A stretch of 35,645 nt of DNA, from NCBI GenBank assembly GCA_030149525.1, contig JASBRJ010000062.1, positions 1 to 35,645 of the forward strand, given 5' to 3'. The translations under genes were made by a program, and so were the position numbers. Numbering within the stretch: the first letter of the stretch is position 1; each line of letters opens with the position of its first letter. Positions 1-8,123 of this stretch are shown here, piece by piece. A model generated the notes under the pieces. It did not search any database and was not told where the DNA came from. It saw only the letters and a program-made list of their open reading frames with translations. The DNA is from a bacterium (GTDB lineage: Bacteria; Vulcanimicrobiota; Xenobia; Xenobiales; JADMJV01).

Positions 1-522
1 GAGTTCTTCGATTTTGGCGACGATGCGGCGTTGTTCGTTGAGGGGTGCTACAGGGATCTCGTACGCCTTGAGTTTAGAAAAGTCGATACTGCATACGGTT
101 GTTCCAGCCTTGCGACATTCGTTGAGTATACGGCTTGCGGATGCTCGCAAAGCTGCGACAATATAGTCGACGTTCATGCAGTCTGCCGGAATAAGGGCCT
201 TGAGGTCCTGATTAACGGTAACTTCTTTGACGGTCTTGGCGACGGGTAGGGAATGCAGCAGAATTGCACTTCGGGTCACGAGCAGAACTGTGCCGGTGGG
301 GTACAACTTAGCACTTGAATTTTCAACGGCATTCTGGGTTATCAGGTCTTGGCTGTTCTCAATAACGTCGAACTTCATGTCCTTTGGTGACACCCACGGA
401 ACCGTGCCATCCGTCCAGAATGCGGGCTTGGACTTGCTTGGCGTCCCGCCTCCTCCCCAGTCGCCGAGCTTACCGAGTGGAACCATTGTCCACCCGTTTG
501 GCAATTCACAACTCGCCGTCAC
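1..522 (-). CDS. hsdS: Type I restriction-modification specificity subunit HsdS (partial, N-terminal 174 aa)
   Basis: HsdS recognises the DNA target for the type I methylase and restriction complex. I translated this by hand from GTG at 522-520; the frame stays open to the window edge, so the C-terminal half is missing. The N-terminus has the family signature LPNGW, then LGKLGDWGGGGTPSKSKPAF and PWVSPKDMK. The end of the first target-recognition domain is also typical: LKAYEIPVAPLNEQRRIVAKIEEL is split here into LKAYEIPVAPLNEQ and RRIVAKIEEL, which leads into the conserved central helix. The start overlaps the hsdM stop by four bases (GTGA), the usual sign of translational coupling. Missing parts are the second recognition domain and the distal conserved helix. 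The family call is secure; the target sequence cannot be read from this. Confidence 0.95.
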   Translation of the reverse strand, partial: MTASCELPNGWTMVPLGKLGDWGGGGTPSKSKPAFWTDGTVPWVSPKDMKFDVIENSQDLITQNAVENSSAKLYPTGTVLLVTRSAILLHSLPVAKTVKEVTVNQDLKALIPADCMNVDYIVAALRASASRILNECRKAGTTVCSIDFSKLKAYEIPVAPLNEQRRIVAKIEEL

Positions 523-1940
523 GCAGTGACCTCCAACAACTCCGTCAGGGCTTCCATCTCTTCCATCGCCACTTGCAAATGCCCCAGAATCTCCGCCGCT
601 ATTTCATCAGGCTCGGGCAGATCATCAGCATTCTCTGCATCCTCATCCCGGAGCCAACTGATATCGAGGTTTTCGCCGCGCGCCGCAATCTGCTCCCGAC
701 TGAAAACCCGAAACCGCCCCTCTTCCCCCTGATCAACTCGCTCTCCGCAGGAGTAGCAAGACTCAAACTCGGAAAAATGGTTTCGTGTGAGGGGTGTGCG
801 TTTACCAAAGCTCGGCATGTTGGTCCGCATGTCGTAGACCCAGACGTTTTTGGTGTTGCCTTCATCGGTCTTCCCTCGGGTAAAGAAGAGCACGTTGGTC
901 TTCACACCTTGAGCATAGAAAATTCCGGTGGGAAGGCGTAATACGGTGTGGAGGTCGCACTTGTCCATGAGGTCGGCGCGAATCTTGGCACCGACGTTGC
1001 CCTCGAACAAGACGTTGTCCGGCAAGACCACCGCTGCTCGTCCACCCGGCTTCAATCCTCGATAGATGTGTTGCAAGAAGGCGAGCTGTTTGTTGGAGGT
1101 GGGAAAGGTGAAATCGTCGCGGGTGGGTCGCCCTCCACCCTTCTTGGACCCGAAGGGCGGATTGGTGAGGATGACGTCGGCCTTGGGGAGCTGCGCTCCG
1201 CCCGGTGCAAGAGTATCGCCGTACTCCAAACCGCCTTCGATGTCGTGCAGCATGAGGTTCATCAGGGCCAGGCGGTGGGCGTCTCGAACCAACTCCATAC
1301 CCACGAAGGCTCGTTGCTTCTGAAATCGCTGCTGGTCTTCGGAGAGGTCGAAGAGATCGTCGGTCTTCTGCTTGATGTAGTGATCGGCGGCCACCAGAAA
1401 TCCACCGGTTCCGGCGGCGGGGTCTTGAATGATCTCGCCGGGCTGGGGGTCGAGAAGCTCCACCATGCAGTCGATGAGGGGTCGCGGCGTGAAGTACTGT
1501 CCGGCCCCCGATTTCTTCTCGTTGGCGTTCTTCTCCAAAAGGCCCTCATAGAGGTCGCCCAGACCTTCGGACTTGGCACTGAACCAGTCCAGGGCATCGA
1601 TGCTTTCGGTGAGGGTCTTCAGGTTCCGGGGTACGGTGAGCGAGGAGTTGGCGCCGGCAAAGATGGCCTTGACCCGCTCGGACTTGGCCTCGGTGCCCAG
1701 GTGCAACAACATTCCCCGGTAGTACTCCAGCTGGCCCAGACCGTCTCGCTGGGCCAGGTCCTTCCATCGATAACCTTCGGGCAGTTTGCTCTCCCGCTCC
1801 GTCTCCTGGGCCATCTTCAAAAACAACAGATAGGTCAGCTCGGTGACGTACTGGTGATAAGTGATCCCATCGTCTCGAAGGACATCGCAAAGCGACCAGA
1901 GTTTCTGGACAATATCGGTCGTGGTGGCTGTTAAGGACAT
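519..1940 (-). CDS. hsdM: Type I restriction-modification DNA methyltransferase subunit HsdM
   Basis: This 473-aa protein is the N6-adenine methylase subunit, which uses S-adenosylmethionine and pairs with HsdS. An N-terminal HsdM helical domain (about residues 8-130) precedes the methylase fold. The SAM-binding motif I reads DPAAGTGGFLV near residue 174, and the catalytic motif IV reads NPPFG near residue 260. FVGMEL, another conserved stretch, lies between them. Length is normal for the shorter HsdM class. Start is ATG at 1940. No strong Shine-Dalgarno sequence precedes it, and the 94-bp gap to the upstream toxin gene holds two small hairpins. The gene is followed directly by hsdS with a 4-bp overlap. 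No inactivating lesion is visible. Confidence 0.97.
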   Translation of the reverse strand: MSLTATTTDIVQKLWSLCDVLRDDGITYHQYVTELTYLLFLKMAQETERESKLPEGYRWKDLAQRDGLGQLEYYRGMLLHLGTEAKSERVKAIFAGANSSLTVPRNLKTLTESIDALDWFSAKSEGLGDLYEGLLEKNANEKKSGAGQYFTPRPLIDCMVELLDPQPGEIIQDPAAGTGGFLVAADHYIKQKTDDLFDLSEDQQRFQKQRAFVGMELVRDAHRLALMNLMLHDIEGGLEYGDTLAPGGAQLPKADVILTNPPFGSKKGGGRPTRDDFTFPTSNKQLAFLQHIYRGLKPGGRAAVVLPDNVLFEGNVGAKIRADLMDKCDLHTVLRLPTGIFYAQGVKTNVLFFTRGKTDEGNTKNVWVYDMRTNMPSFGKRTPLTRNHFSEFESCYSCGERVDQGEEGRFRVFSREQIAARGENLDISWLRDEDAENADDLPEPDEIAAEILGHLQVAMEEMEALTELLEVTA

Positions 1941-1977
1941 GGGTACCGATTTCTCAACTGGCAGAACGATCCCTTGA

Positions 1978-2005
1978 GACAGAAACTGTCACCAGGTTGT
2001 CCTGG
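1978..2005. repeat. Two adjacent small inverted repeats between toxin gene and hsdM
   Basis: Two perfect 5-bp stems lie side by side: GACAG/CTGTC with a 3-nt loop (1978-1990) and CCAGG/CCTGG with a 4-nt loop (1992-2005). They sit in the 94-bp leader of hsdM. They could attenuate transcription, bind a regulator, or be chance; neither is followed by a T tract on the minus strand, so they are not standard terminators. Confidence 0.3.
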
Positions 2006-2034
2006 ATTGAGCGACCTAAAGATGAGACTTAACG

Positions 2035-2427
2035 TCAGAAAACCAGTCCGGGCAACGAGTAATCCTTGAACACCTGGTCGTCCGAGATCAGGACCAGATT
2101 TTCTATGATAGCCTGGCTGATCAGAAGCCGGTCGAAGGGGTCTCGGTGAACCGGCGGCAGCGAATGAACCCCCGCAGCGTGGGAGAGATGAACGGGGAGA
2201 ACGGTGAAACTGCTTCGTTGAGCCAGGGCCTCAAAGAAAGGGCCGGGCTTGCCGGGTAACGGCATCTTTCCCAGAGCGGATTTGATAGCAGCCTCCCAGA
2301 CACTGACAACGCTCAAGAAGATCGTGTTGTCCTTGCTCTTGATGATATTCTTAGCAGGCTCCGATAGACGCGAGCTACCGGCGGCCCACCAGAGCGCGGT
2401 GTGAGTGTCGAGTAAGTAGGACCTCAC
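2035..2427 (-). CDS. PIN-domain ribonuclease toxin (VapC-like)
   Basis: A 130-aa protein of the VapC/PIN family, predicted to be a metal-dependent RNase kept in check by its antitoxin. The PIN acidic residues are all visible: YLLDTHTALWW at the N-terminus, E in SVVSVWEAAIK, D in HRDPFDRLL, and D in LISDDQVF near the C-terminus. The HRDPFDRLLISQA stretch is typical of the subgroup paired with Phd/YefM-like antitoxins. It overlaps the antitoxin gene by four bases (ATGA), as toxin-antitoxin operons usually do. The pair lies between hsdR and hsdM, so it may help keep the restriction locus or simply have inserted there. The RNA target is unknown. Confidence 0.92.
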   Translation of the reverse strand: MRSYLLDTHTALWWAAGSSRLSEPAKNIIKSKDNTIFLSVVSVWEAAIKSALGKMPLPGKPGPFFEALAQRSSFTVLPVHLSHAAGVHSLPPVHRDPFDRLLISQAIIENLVLISDDQVFKDYSLPGLVF

Positions 2428-2654
2428 TCGAAGTGGCTCAAAAATTCTTCGTCCATGGGTTCGAAGAAAGCCTCGGGCACCTCGAACTCCTCTTTGAATG
2501 GGCCAAACTCCCTCTCCGCGTTCGGGGCTTGATATGGGCTTAGAACAGCCACGGGCTTACCGGCTCTGGCGATGATGACTTCCTCACCCGCTCCGACCAT
2601 AGTTAGGATTGCCGAGAACTGGGTTTTGGCTTCGTGGACGTTGAACTGCTTCAC
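2424..2654 (-). CDS. Phd/YefM-family antitoxin
   Basis: A 76-aa protein that begins MKQFNVHEAKTQFSAIL and continues with EEVIIARAGKPVAVLSPY, the standard Phd/YefM fold that binds DNA and neutralises the partner toxin through its C-terminus. The acidic C-terminal tail (EEFEVPEAFFEPMDEEF) fits a toxin-binding region. The start is GTG at 2654. The preceding promoter-like sequence (2661-2689) would start transcription at about the first base of this codon, so the message may be leaderless. Antitoxin comes first and toxin second with a 4-bp overlap. Such antitoxins usually repress their own operon. Confidence 0.92.
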   Translation of the reverse strand: MKQFNVHEAKTQFSAILTMVGAGEEVIIARAGKPVAVLSPYQAPNAEREFGPFKEEFEVPEAFFEPMDEEFLSHFE

Positions 2655-2660
2655 TCTTTA

Positions 2661-2689
2661 AGGATAAGGTTAGTCCGGGGGTTAGTCAA
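2661..2689 (-). promoter_or_regulatory. Sigma70-like promoter for the toxin-antitoxin pair
   Basis: On the minus strand TTGACT (2689-2684) is followed after exactly 17 bp by TATCCT (2666-2661). The antitoxin GTG begins six bases past the -10 hexamer, where transcription would be expected to start. The pair matches the consensus in 5/6 and about 4/6 positions. This would let the pair be transcribed independently of hsdR. Inferred from sequence only. Confidence 0.5.
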
Positions 2690-2691
2690 TC

Positions 2692-2705
2692 GTTCCTCTA
2701 GGAAC
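2692..2705. repeat. Small inverted repeat just after hsdR
   Basis: GTTCC/GGAAC arms with a 4-nt TCTA loop, straddling the stretch between the hsdR stop codon and the antitoxin promoter. There is no T tract, so it is at best a weak terminator; it could instead be an antitoxin operator half-site. Confidence 0.25.
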
Positions 2706-2706
2706 T

Positions 2707-5700
2707 TTACGCCACATCATCATCCCAGGCAGCTTCCTGCAAGTCGGCCAGAATGGCTTCCATTTGACCGCCGAAAATCTTATTCAATCGGTTGAATCCG
2801 CCGTTAGACTTGAACTGTCCCTGATTCAGGGCGTCTCGGTCCACAACGGTCTCTTGCTTCATCTGTTTGGCGATCCGCTCCAGCCAGTTCTGTTGAGGTT
2901 GGGTCCAGGCTCGCTTGGCAAGAATCTTCTTGAGGGCCCGGTCCACCCGCTCTTGGTAGGAAACAAGAGGACAGCCGAGGGCTTGTTGGCGGATAAAACC
3001 GATGATGCTGGCTGCGATCTCCACGTTGGTGGTCTCTTTCCAGGCGCTTCTCAAATGGGTGTCGGTGAAGCCGTCCAGGGCGAGGGTTTGTTGCAACTCT
3101 TTGAGCTGAGCGCGAGTGAGGTCGCGTGGGCGTTGGGTCACGACCAGTAAGGCGGGAATCTTGTTCAGGTTGTCTTTGATGAAGCTTGCGAAGTCTTCCA
3201 GATAGTCGTCGGGCTTTCGATTTTTGGCGCCGTAGCCGCGCTCTACTCGACGCACCTTGTCTTCATGTTCTGAAACAATGAACTTGGTGCCGTCGCCAAC
3301 TGTGGAGTCTAAAAAGTCGGGAATGGTGGGGTGGGCGGCCAACCAGTCGGCCACCGCTTCAGGCGTACTCTTGCGAAAAAAGTCTACCACCTCTTTCACC
3401 GTCATCTGGGTGAGGGTCTCGAACTCTTGACGGGCCGACTCGGTCAACTTCTTGCGCTGGAGCTTTGTGATTAGTTGCTCCAAGAACTCCTGTTTGGCCG
3501 CAGGGTCCGACACATGAGCAAGCTCTTGGGCTAACTGAGCGTAGGTGACGGTGGGCGTCGTCACAACGGGCTTCATATCGGTGTAGTCCTGCATGGCCTC
3601 GTAGAGCTGCACGGCGTCGAAGATACGGAAGACTTTCTTGTCGATCTCCTCGCACAGCCGGGTGGCCCGACCCATCATCTGTTCATACAGAATTCGGCTC
3701 CCCACTCGTCTCAAGAAAACCAGATTGACAATCTCGGGGACGTCGATGCCGGTGGTCAGAAGATCCACCGTCACGGCGATGCTGGGATATTGCTCGTTTT
3801 TATAGCGGCGGATAAGCTCTGCAGGTTTGTCGGCCGCTCCGGTGATCTTTCGAATGGCCTTATCGCTCACACCACCGTAAGCCTCGTCCATGGCCTCGGT
3901 GAGCAACCGCACGACCATGTCGGCGTGGACATCGGTGGCACAGAAGATGAGGGTTTTTCCAGGAAGATCCGGGTCGATATGTTGGGCTAACTCCTCACAG
4001 ACGACTCGGTTGAAATTCTCAGTGAGAACCTTCTTGTTGAAGCTTTCAATTTCCATTTTCACTTCGTCGGGAGCGTGCACCAGATCGAAGCTTCGTCGCT
4101 TCACATGGTAGATCTGCATGGGCTCATGCACCTTCCAGGTGATCCCGTCTTCGGCCAGCGCCGTGACGATCTGGAGAGGCGGTTCGTGGTCCACCAGAAA
4201 ACCGTCGATGACGGCCTGGCGGTAGCTGTACTGAAAGGCAGGCTCGCCGAAGATCTCCACGGTGTGCAGAGCCGGAGTAGCGGTGAGCCCGATACGGACG
4301 GCATCAAAGTGATCCAGCACGCGACGGTATTTGGAGATGTAGTCGTCTTCACTTCGAAAAGAAAGCTCGGCGTCGGACATCTCTTTGTCCAGGTTGTACC
4401 CGCGATGGCACTCGTCCACGATGACGCAATCGTACTGATCGACGGTGGCCCCGCTCCCGTCTTGAGGGTAAAGACACCGTTGAACCATGGCCTGGACGGT
4501 GGCCAGATGAACTCGAGTGGTGACCTCGGGGGAGAGGTCGCCCAGACCCTTGACCTCGTAGATGTCGGCGAAGGTCTGATAGTTCTCCATCTTCACATCT
4601 TTGAAGGCGTTGTGGGCTTGCTCACCCAGTGACGTGCGGTCTACCAGAAAGAGAATGCGGTTGAAACGCTTGGCCTTGAGAAGACGGTAGATGAGGCCGA
4701 TGGCGGTTCGGGTCTTGCCCGTTCCGGTGGCCATGGCAAGGAGGATGTCGCGCCGGCCCTGGGCGAGGTTCGCCTCCACCGCTTTGATGGCGTCGTTCTG
4801 GTAGGGGCGTAGACCGAGGTAGTCCAGCTCCTCTTGTTCGAGGGCTTTGGTGGCTCCGGCAATGTCTTTTTTCAGGTGAGCCATGAGGCCGTCGGGGGTA
4901 TACCAGCCTTCCAGCGCGCGGGGGTGGTTGGTGGGTAGGCGGACGTCTTGGAACCAGATCCCTGAGAAGTCGATAAGTTGGCGGAGAAAGCCTCGACCGT
5001 TGGTGGAGAAGAGAAAAGGGATGCGGTAATCTTGCCACGGTCCCCCGGGGGATTTGAGATCCTCGGGTAGCTTGATCCCTTCGCTGTAACGTTGGGCTTG
5101 CACAATGGCCGACTTGACGTTTTTATTTCTTCGCTTGGCCTCCACCACGGCTATCGGCATCAGACCGATGAAGAGAACATAGTCGGCGGGGCCAGATTCC
5201 GTGGGCCATTCGGCGATGGCCAGGTTTCGGTTCTTCTGGGGGCGGACTCCGTTGGCGTAGCGTAGAGTGGCGGAGTCGGCTTCCCAACCGGCATCTCGAA
5301 GGTGTTGGTCGATGATCTCCCGGGTGGCGTTTTCATCCAACTCCAGGTCGTCTAAACCCGCGTCTTTCTTGATGACGGCAATCTCGTCGGCAGGTTTGGC
5401 TGCGGCCTCCCGGCGCAACTCCTGGAGCCTTTGTTTTTGAAGTTGTCGCGCCTCTTCAAGCTGCTTTTCGGTATCCTGGGCCAGGCTCTCCCAAATAGCT
5501 TTTTCTTCCCTTGCCAGAGCGGCTTCAGCCTGGGCCTTGGCTCGGCGTTCGGCCTCTTCGGCTGCGAGTGTCTTCGCCTCCAGCTTCTCCCGCTCGGCGT
5601 CTTCGAGCCTTTTTCGCATTTCGGTGAGCCTGTCGTCCACCTCTTTGGCCACCTTGGCAGGGTCCGGCGGCGGCACGAAAGGGTCGAGACGAAAATCTCG

Positions 5701-6114
5701 GTTCCCCTTCATCCGGTGGTACTGGGCACCGAGGGCTCGGGCAACTTGAAGAAGGGTGAGCGCCTCGGCATGGGTGCCTTGGACGCCGTGAACGGCTTTG
5801 TTACCGATCTTTCGAATCAGGTGAAAGGCGTCGGCGGCTTGCTCACTCAGGACGTTCTCGTAGCGGAGGGCGTTGATGGCTTCTAGGAAGCTCCCGTTCG
5901 GATGAAGGGGAGTGTTGGTGACCGCAGCCATCTGTTCCACCAGTATCTCGCCAAACTGGCGCAGCTTACCGATAGCCGTACTGGGGTCGTCGGCGTAATA
6001 CTTCTCCGCGAGAAGGCCAAGCTTGTGAAGCAGCGGGCTGTGCTCCATCAAAAAGCCGAAGTTGGTATGTGACTCGGTGGTGCTGCTCATCCCCTCATCT
6101 CCCGGAAGTTTCAT
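2707..6114 (-). CDS. hsdR: Type I restriction endonuclease subunit HsdR
   Basis: The 1135-aa motor and nuclease subunit translocates DNA using ATP and cuts unmodified DNA. Domains in order: a DUF4145-like N-terminal region (about 20-140), a charged coiled coil rich in E, A, K and R (about 155-240), the HSDR_N nuclease (PADYVLF with VVEAKR, the D...ExK core, about 300-325), and the two-part helicase. Walker A is MATGTGKT near residue 465, the DEAD-type motif VIVDECH near 568, and GLTATP near 610. A C-terminal EcoEI-type region follows. The start is ATG at 6114 (GGAAAG four bases upstream) or ATG at 6090, which has GGGAG at better spacing. The frame is intact. It heads the minus-strand restriction locus. 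Confidence 0.96.
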   Translation of the reverse strand: MKLPGDEGMSSTTESHTNFGFLMEHSPLLHKLGLLAEKYYADDPSTAIGKLRQFGEILVEQMAAVTNTPLHPNGSFLEAINALRYENVLSEQAADAFHLIRKIGNKAVHGVQGTHAEALTLLQVARALGAQYHRMKGNRDFRLDPFVPPPDPAKVAKEVDDRLTEMRKRLEDAEREKLEAKTLAAEEAERRAKAQAEAALAREEKAIWESLAQDTEKQLEEARQLQKQRLQELRREAAAKPADEIAVIKKDAGLDDLELDENATREIIDQHLRDAGWEADSATLRYANGVRPQKNRNLAIAEWPTESGPADYVLFIGLMPIAVVEAKRRNKNVKSAIVQAQRYSEGIKLPEDLKSPGGPWQDYRIPFLFSTNGRGFLRQLIDFSGIWFQDVRLPTNHPRALEGWYTPDGLMAHLKKDIAGATKALEQEELDYLGLRPYQNDAIKAVEANLAQGRRDILLAMATGTGKTRTAIGLIYRLLKAKRFNRILFLVDRTSLGEQAHNAFKDVKMENYQTFADIYEVKGLGDLSPEVTTRVHLATVQAMVQRCLYPQDGSGATVDQYDCVIVDECHRGYNLDKEMSDAELSFRSEDDYISKYRRVLDHFDAVRIGLTATPALHTVEIFGEPAFQYSYRQAVIDGFLVDHEPPLQIVTALAEDGITWKVHEPMQIYHVKRRSFDLVHAPDEVKMEIESFNKKVLTENFNRVVCEELAQHIDPDLPGKTLIFCATDVHADMVVRLLTEAMDEAYGGVSDKAIRKITGAADKPAELIRRYKNEQYPSIAVTVDLLTTGIDVPEIVNLVFLRRVGSRILYEQMMGRATRLCEEIDKKVFRIFDAVQLYEAMQDYTDMKPVVTTPTVTYAQLAQELAHVSDPAAKQEFLEQLITKLQRKKLTESARQEFETLTQMTVKEVVDFFRKSTPEAVADWLAAHPTIPDFLDSTVGDGTKFIVSEHEDKVRRVERGYGAKNRKPDDYLEDFASFIKDNLNKIPALLVVTQRPRDLTRAQLKELQQTLALDGFTDTHLRSAWKETTNVEIAASIIGFIRQQALGCPLVSYQERVDRALKKILAKRAWTQPQQNWLERIAKQMKQETVVDRDALNQGQFKSNGGFNRLNKIFGGQMEAILADLQEAAWDDDVA

Positions 6115-6229
6115 TCTTTCCGTGAGTATGGTGCACCTGTAGGACGGATTCTGTCAGTGGGGGCTGCACGAAATCGCATAAGGAAATCCCCAAGCAGGTA
6201 ACCCCCCTCCCCCCAAAAAATCTCACCTC

Positions 6230-6700
6230 ATGACCAACCCCTGGAATCTCCCCTGGCAAGGCGGCTGTCGTTGCGACCGCGTCCGTTTTCAAGTGACCGG
6301 GGCACCTATTCTCTCCAGCGCCTGTCATTGCACGGGTTGCCAGCGTATGACGGGCGGCCCTTACTCTCTTTCCATCGCTGTTCCGGCTGAACGGTTTGAG
6401 GTGATTGAGGGGGAGCCGGTGCTTGGAGGGCTTCAGTCGTCGGAGCTTCGCCATTTTCACTGCCCTTTTTGCAAGAGTTGGCTCTACACTCAGCCTGCAG
6501 CGCTTGAGTTTATGGTGAATATCAGGGTGAGCGCTTTAGACACCAGGCTGTGGGTCGTCCCTTTTGTTGAGACCTGGACACGGGAGAAGTTCCCCTGGGT
6601 GAGTACGCCTGCTGAGTACAGTTTCGAGAGTCTTCCGGAGCTTGAGGCTTGGGAGTGGATTATGAAAGACTTTTCTCTCCGAGGAACCCGCCCGTCTTGA
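6230..6700 (+). CDS. GFA/CENP-V family zinc-binding protein
   Basis: A 156-aa protein of the GFA family (named for the glutathione-dependent formaldehyde-activating enzyme). Zinc ligands are visible: GGCRC (C13, C15), CHCTGCQRMTG (C32, C34, C37) and CPFC (C78, C81). The spacing matches the single-domain family, and the length is normal. Many members have no proven reaction, so glutathione or formaldehyde chemistry should not be assumed. No clear Shine-Dalgarno sequence precedes ATG 6230; the leader contains C runs and an A6 stretch. The gene stands alone, divergent from hsdR and convergent with the hydrolase gene that ends eight bases away. Confidence 0.9.
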   Translation: MTNPWNLPWQGGCRCDRVRFQVTGAPILSSACHCTGCQRMTGGPYSLSIAVPAERFEVIEGEPVLGGLQSSELRHFHCPFCKSWLYTQPAALEFMVNIRVSALDTRLWVVPFVETWTREKFPWVSTPAEYSFESLPELEAWEWIMKDFSLRGTRPS

Positions 6701-6707
6701 GCCTCAA

Positions 6708-8114
6708 CTACCCCGCCAACTCAAAAAACAGATCCCAACAGGTCTTCACAAAATCGGGCTTCTCCAAGTAGTTGGTATGACCGCCTCCGGGAATCTCTTG
6801 ATAGCGGTGGGGGATGTTTAACTCCTCAAGAGTTTTGCTGAACTGCTGAGTGGTCTCTCTGAGCCCGAACTCATCCTTCTCGCCTACAAAGAGGACGAGT
6901 CTGTTGGAGAAGGTTTCTCGGGCCTGTTCGGGATGAGCCCTCACCCAGCCGTCCATTTCGTAGCCCTTCCAGATATCCCAGACCTCCGGATCTTTGGCAC
7001 CGGTCTTCGGGTCGAAGGGACTCAGAAAGGGCAGTCCCGGGCGGTCCGGCTGAAAAGGCGAAAAGCAAGCCATAAAAGCTGAATACTGCCCGTAGGAGTT
7101 GGTGATCACTTCGGTCTCCACCATGCTTTTCATGGAGAGACCGTAGTCTGGGCATAGCATTCTTAGAGAACCATCGCTTTTCACAAAAGCGTTTCCATTC
7201 GTCCCGAACCACCATGAGTCGAGTACCAGAGGGTCAGGCCCGGTGGCCACGGCTCCAGCGAAGAGTTGAGGCGCTTTCTGCAAAGCGGAGATAGCCGTCC
7301 ATCCACCGCTCGACTGACCGTAGATCACTCTTTTACCGTTGCTTCTGAAATAGTGGTCGATGTAGGGGACAAGCTCTTTGGTGAGGACGTCGAACCTGGG
7401 GCCGTTGGCTTCGGAGTTGAGGAAGAGGTGATGGCCGAACCGGCTGTTGGAGTCTAGACTCACGAGAATCATGGGCTTGTCGGTCATCATTTTTCGCCAC
7501 TGGCGGTATCGGTTCAGATAGACCCAGCGATTTCCGCTAAATCCGTGGGTTACGAAGAGGACAGGATAGGTTTCGTCGGTTTGCCAGTAGCCCGGTGGCA
7601 AGCCTACCAGAAACTTCAAGGTCGCTTCATCACGGTCAAAGCCCGCCTCCAACATCTTTGAACTGATGAAAGAGTGCTCTTTGAGCCAGCTTACGGTGGG
7701 AAGTGTTCGAGGCTTTCTCCGTGCATCCACCTTAGTGAAGAGCTTTTTGCCCTTCCCGGTGACCAGCAGCTGTGAGGTGTAGTACTCACCGGGGCCCGGA
7801 TAGCATGTCCCCATAAAGTCTTTGTTCTCGTCGAGATAGGCTGCTATGTAAACAGGCGTCTTAAGGCTCCCCACCTCCACCTTCACGGTGCCTCCCGGCT
7901 TCAATTCCAGGTCTTCCACCACGGCCAATCTTTCTTGCCAGACGGTGAGAATTCCCGGCCCGGTGGGAGGGAACTTCTCCTTGGAAATCACCACGATAAG
8001 GTTGCCTTTTCGGCTCTCTTGCTGCTCCGGAGAGAACTTGACCTCTAAAGTCTCGGCCGAACATACCGTCGTCAGGAGGAAGCAGAAAAATATCAGGACA
8101 CGAAAAGCTCTCAA
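6708..8114 (-). CDS. Secreted alpha/beta hydrolase (esterase-like)
   Basis: This 468-aa protein begins with a hydrophobic signal peptide (RAFRVLIFFCFLLTTVCSA, cleavage before E). After an N-terminal region of about 150 residues, probably a beta-sandwich, comes an alpha/beta-hydrolase domain of the esterase D/feruloyl-esterase type. The nucleophile elbow is GQSSGG near residue 266. EKDEFG probably gives the acid residue and GGGHTNYLEK the histidine. HGFSGNRW fits the oxyanion strand. The likely start is TTG at 8114, because an in-frame TAG, the stop of the upstream gene, lies three codons before it; no Shine-Dalgarno sequence is visible. It follows the M14 carboxypeptidase by nine bases, so the two are probably co-transcribed. 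The substrate is unknown. Confidence 0.85.
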   Translation of the reverse strand: MRAFRVLIFFCFLLTTVCSAETLEVKFSPEQQESRKGNLIVVISKEKFPPTGPGILTVWQERLAVVEDLELKPGGTVKVEVGSLKTPVYIAAYLDENKDFMGTCYPGPGEYYTSQLLVTGKGKKLFTKVDARRKPRTLPTVSWLKEHSFISSKMLEAGFDRDEATLKFLVGLPPGYWQTDETYPVLFVTHGFSGNRWVYLNRYRQWRKMMTDKPMILVSLDSNSRFGHHLFLNSEANGPRFDVLTKELVPYIDHYFRSNGKRVIYGQSSGGWTAISALQKAPQLFAGAVATGPDPLVLDSWWFGTNGNAFVKSDGSLRMLCPDYGLSMKSMVETEVITNSYGQYSAFMACFSPFQPDRPGLPFLSPFDPKTGAKDPEVWDIWKGYEMDGWVRAHPEQARETFSNRLVLFVGEKDEFGLRETTQQFSKTLEELNIPHRYQEIPGGGHTNYLEKPDFVKTCWDLFFELAG

Positions 8115-8123
8115 TGGAAAAGA

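Noticed and set aside
948-1934. 328-aa open frame on the plus strand
   Set aside because: It lies wholly opposite hsdM, whose methylase motifs are intact; the composition is that of a shadow frame.
4075-4632. 185-aa open frame on the plus strand
   Set aside because: It is antisense to the HsdR helicase region and has no ribosome-binding site or family resemblance.
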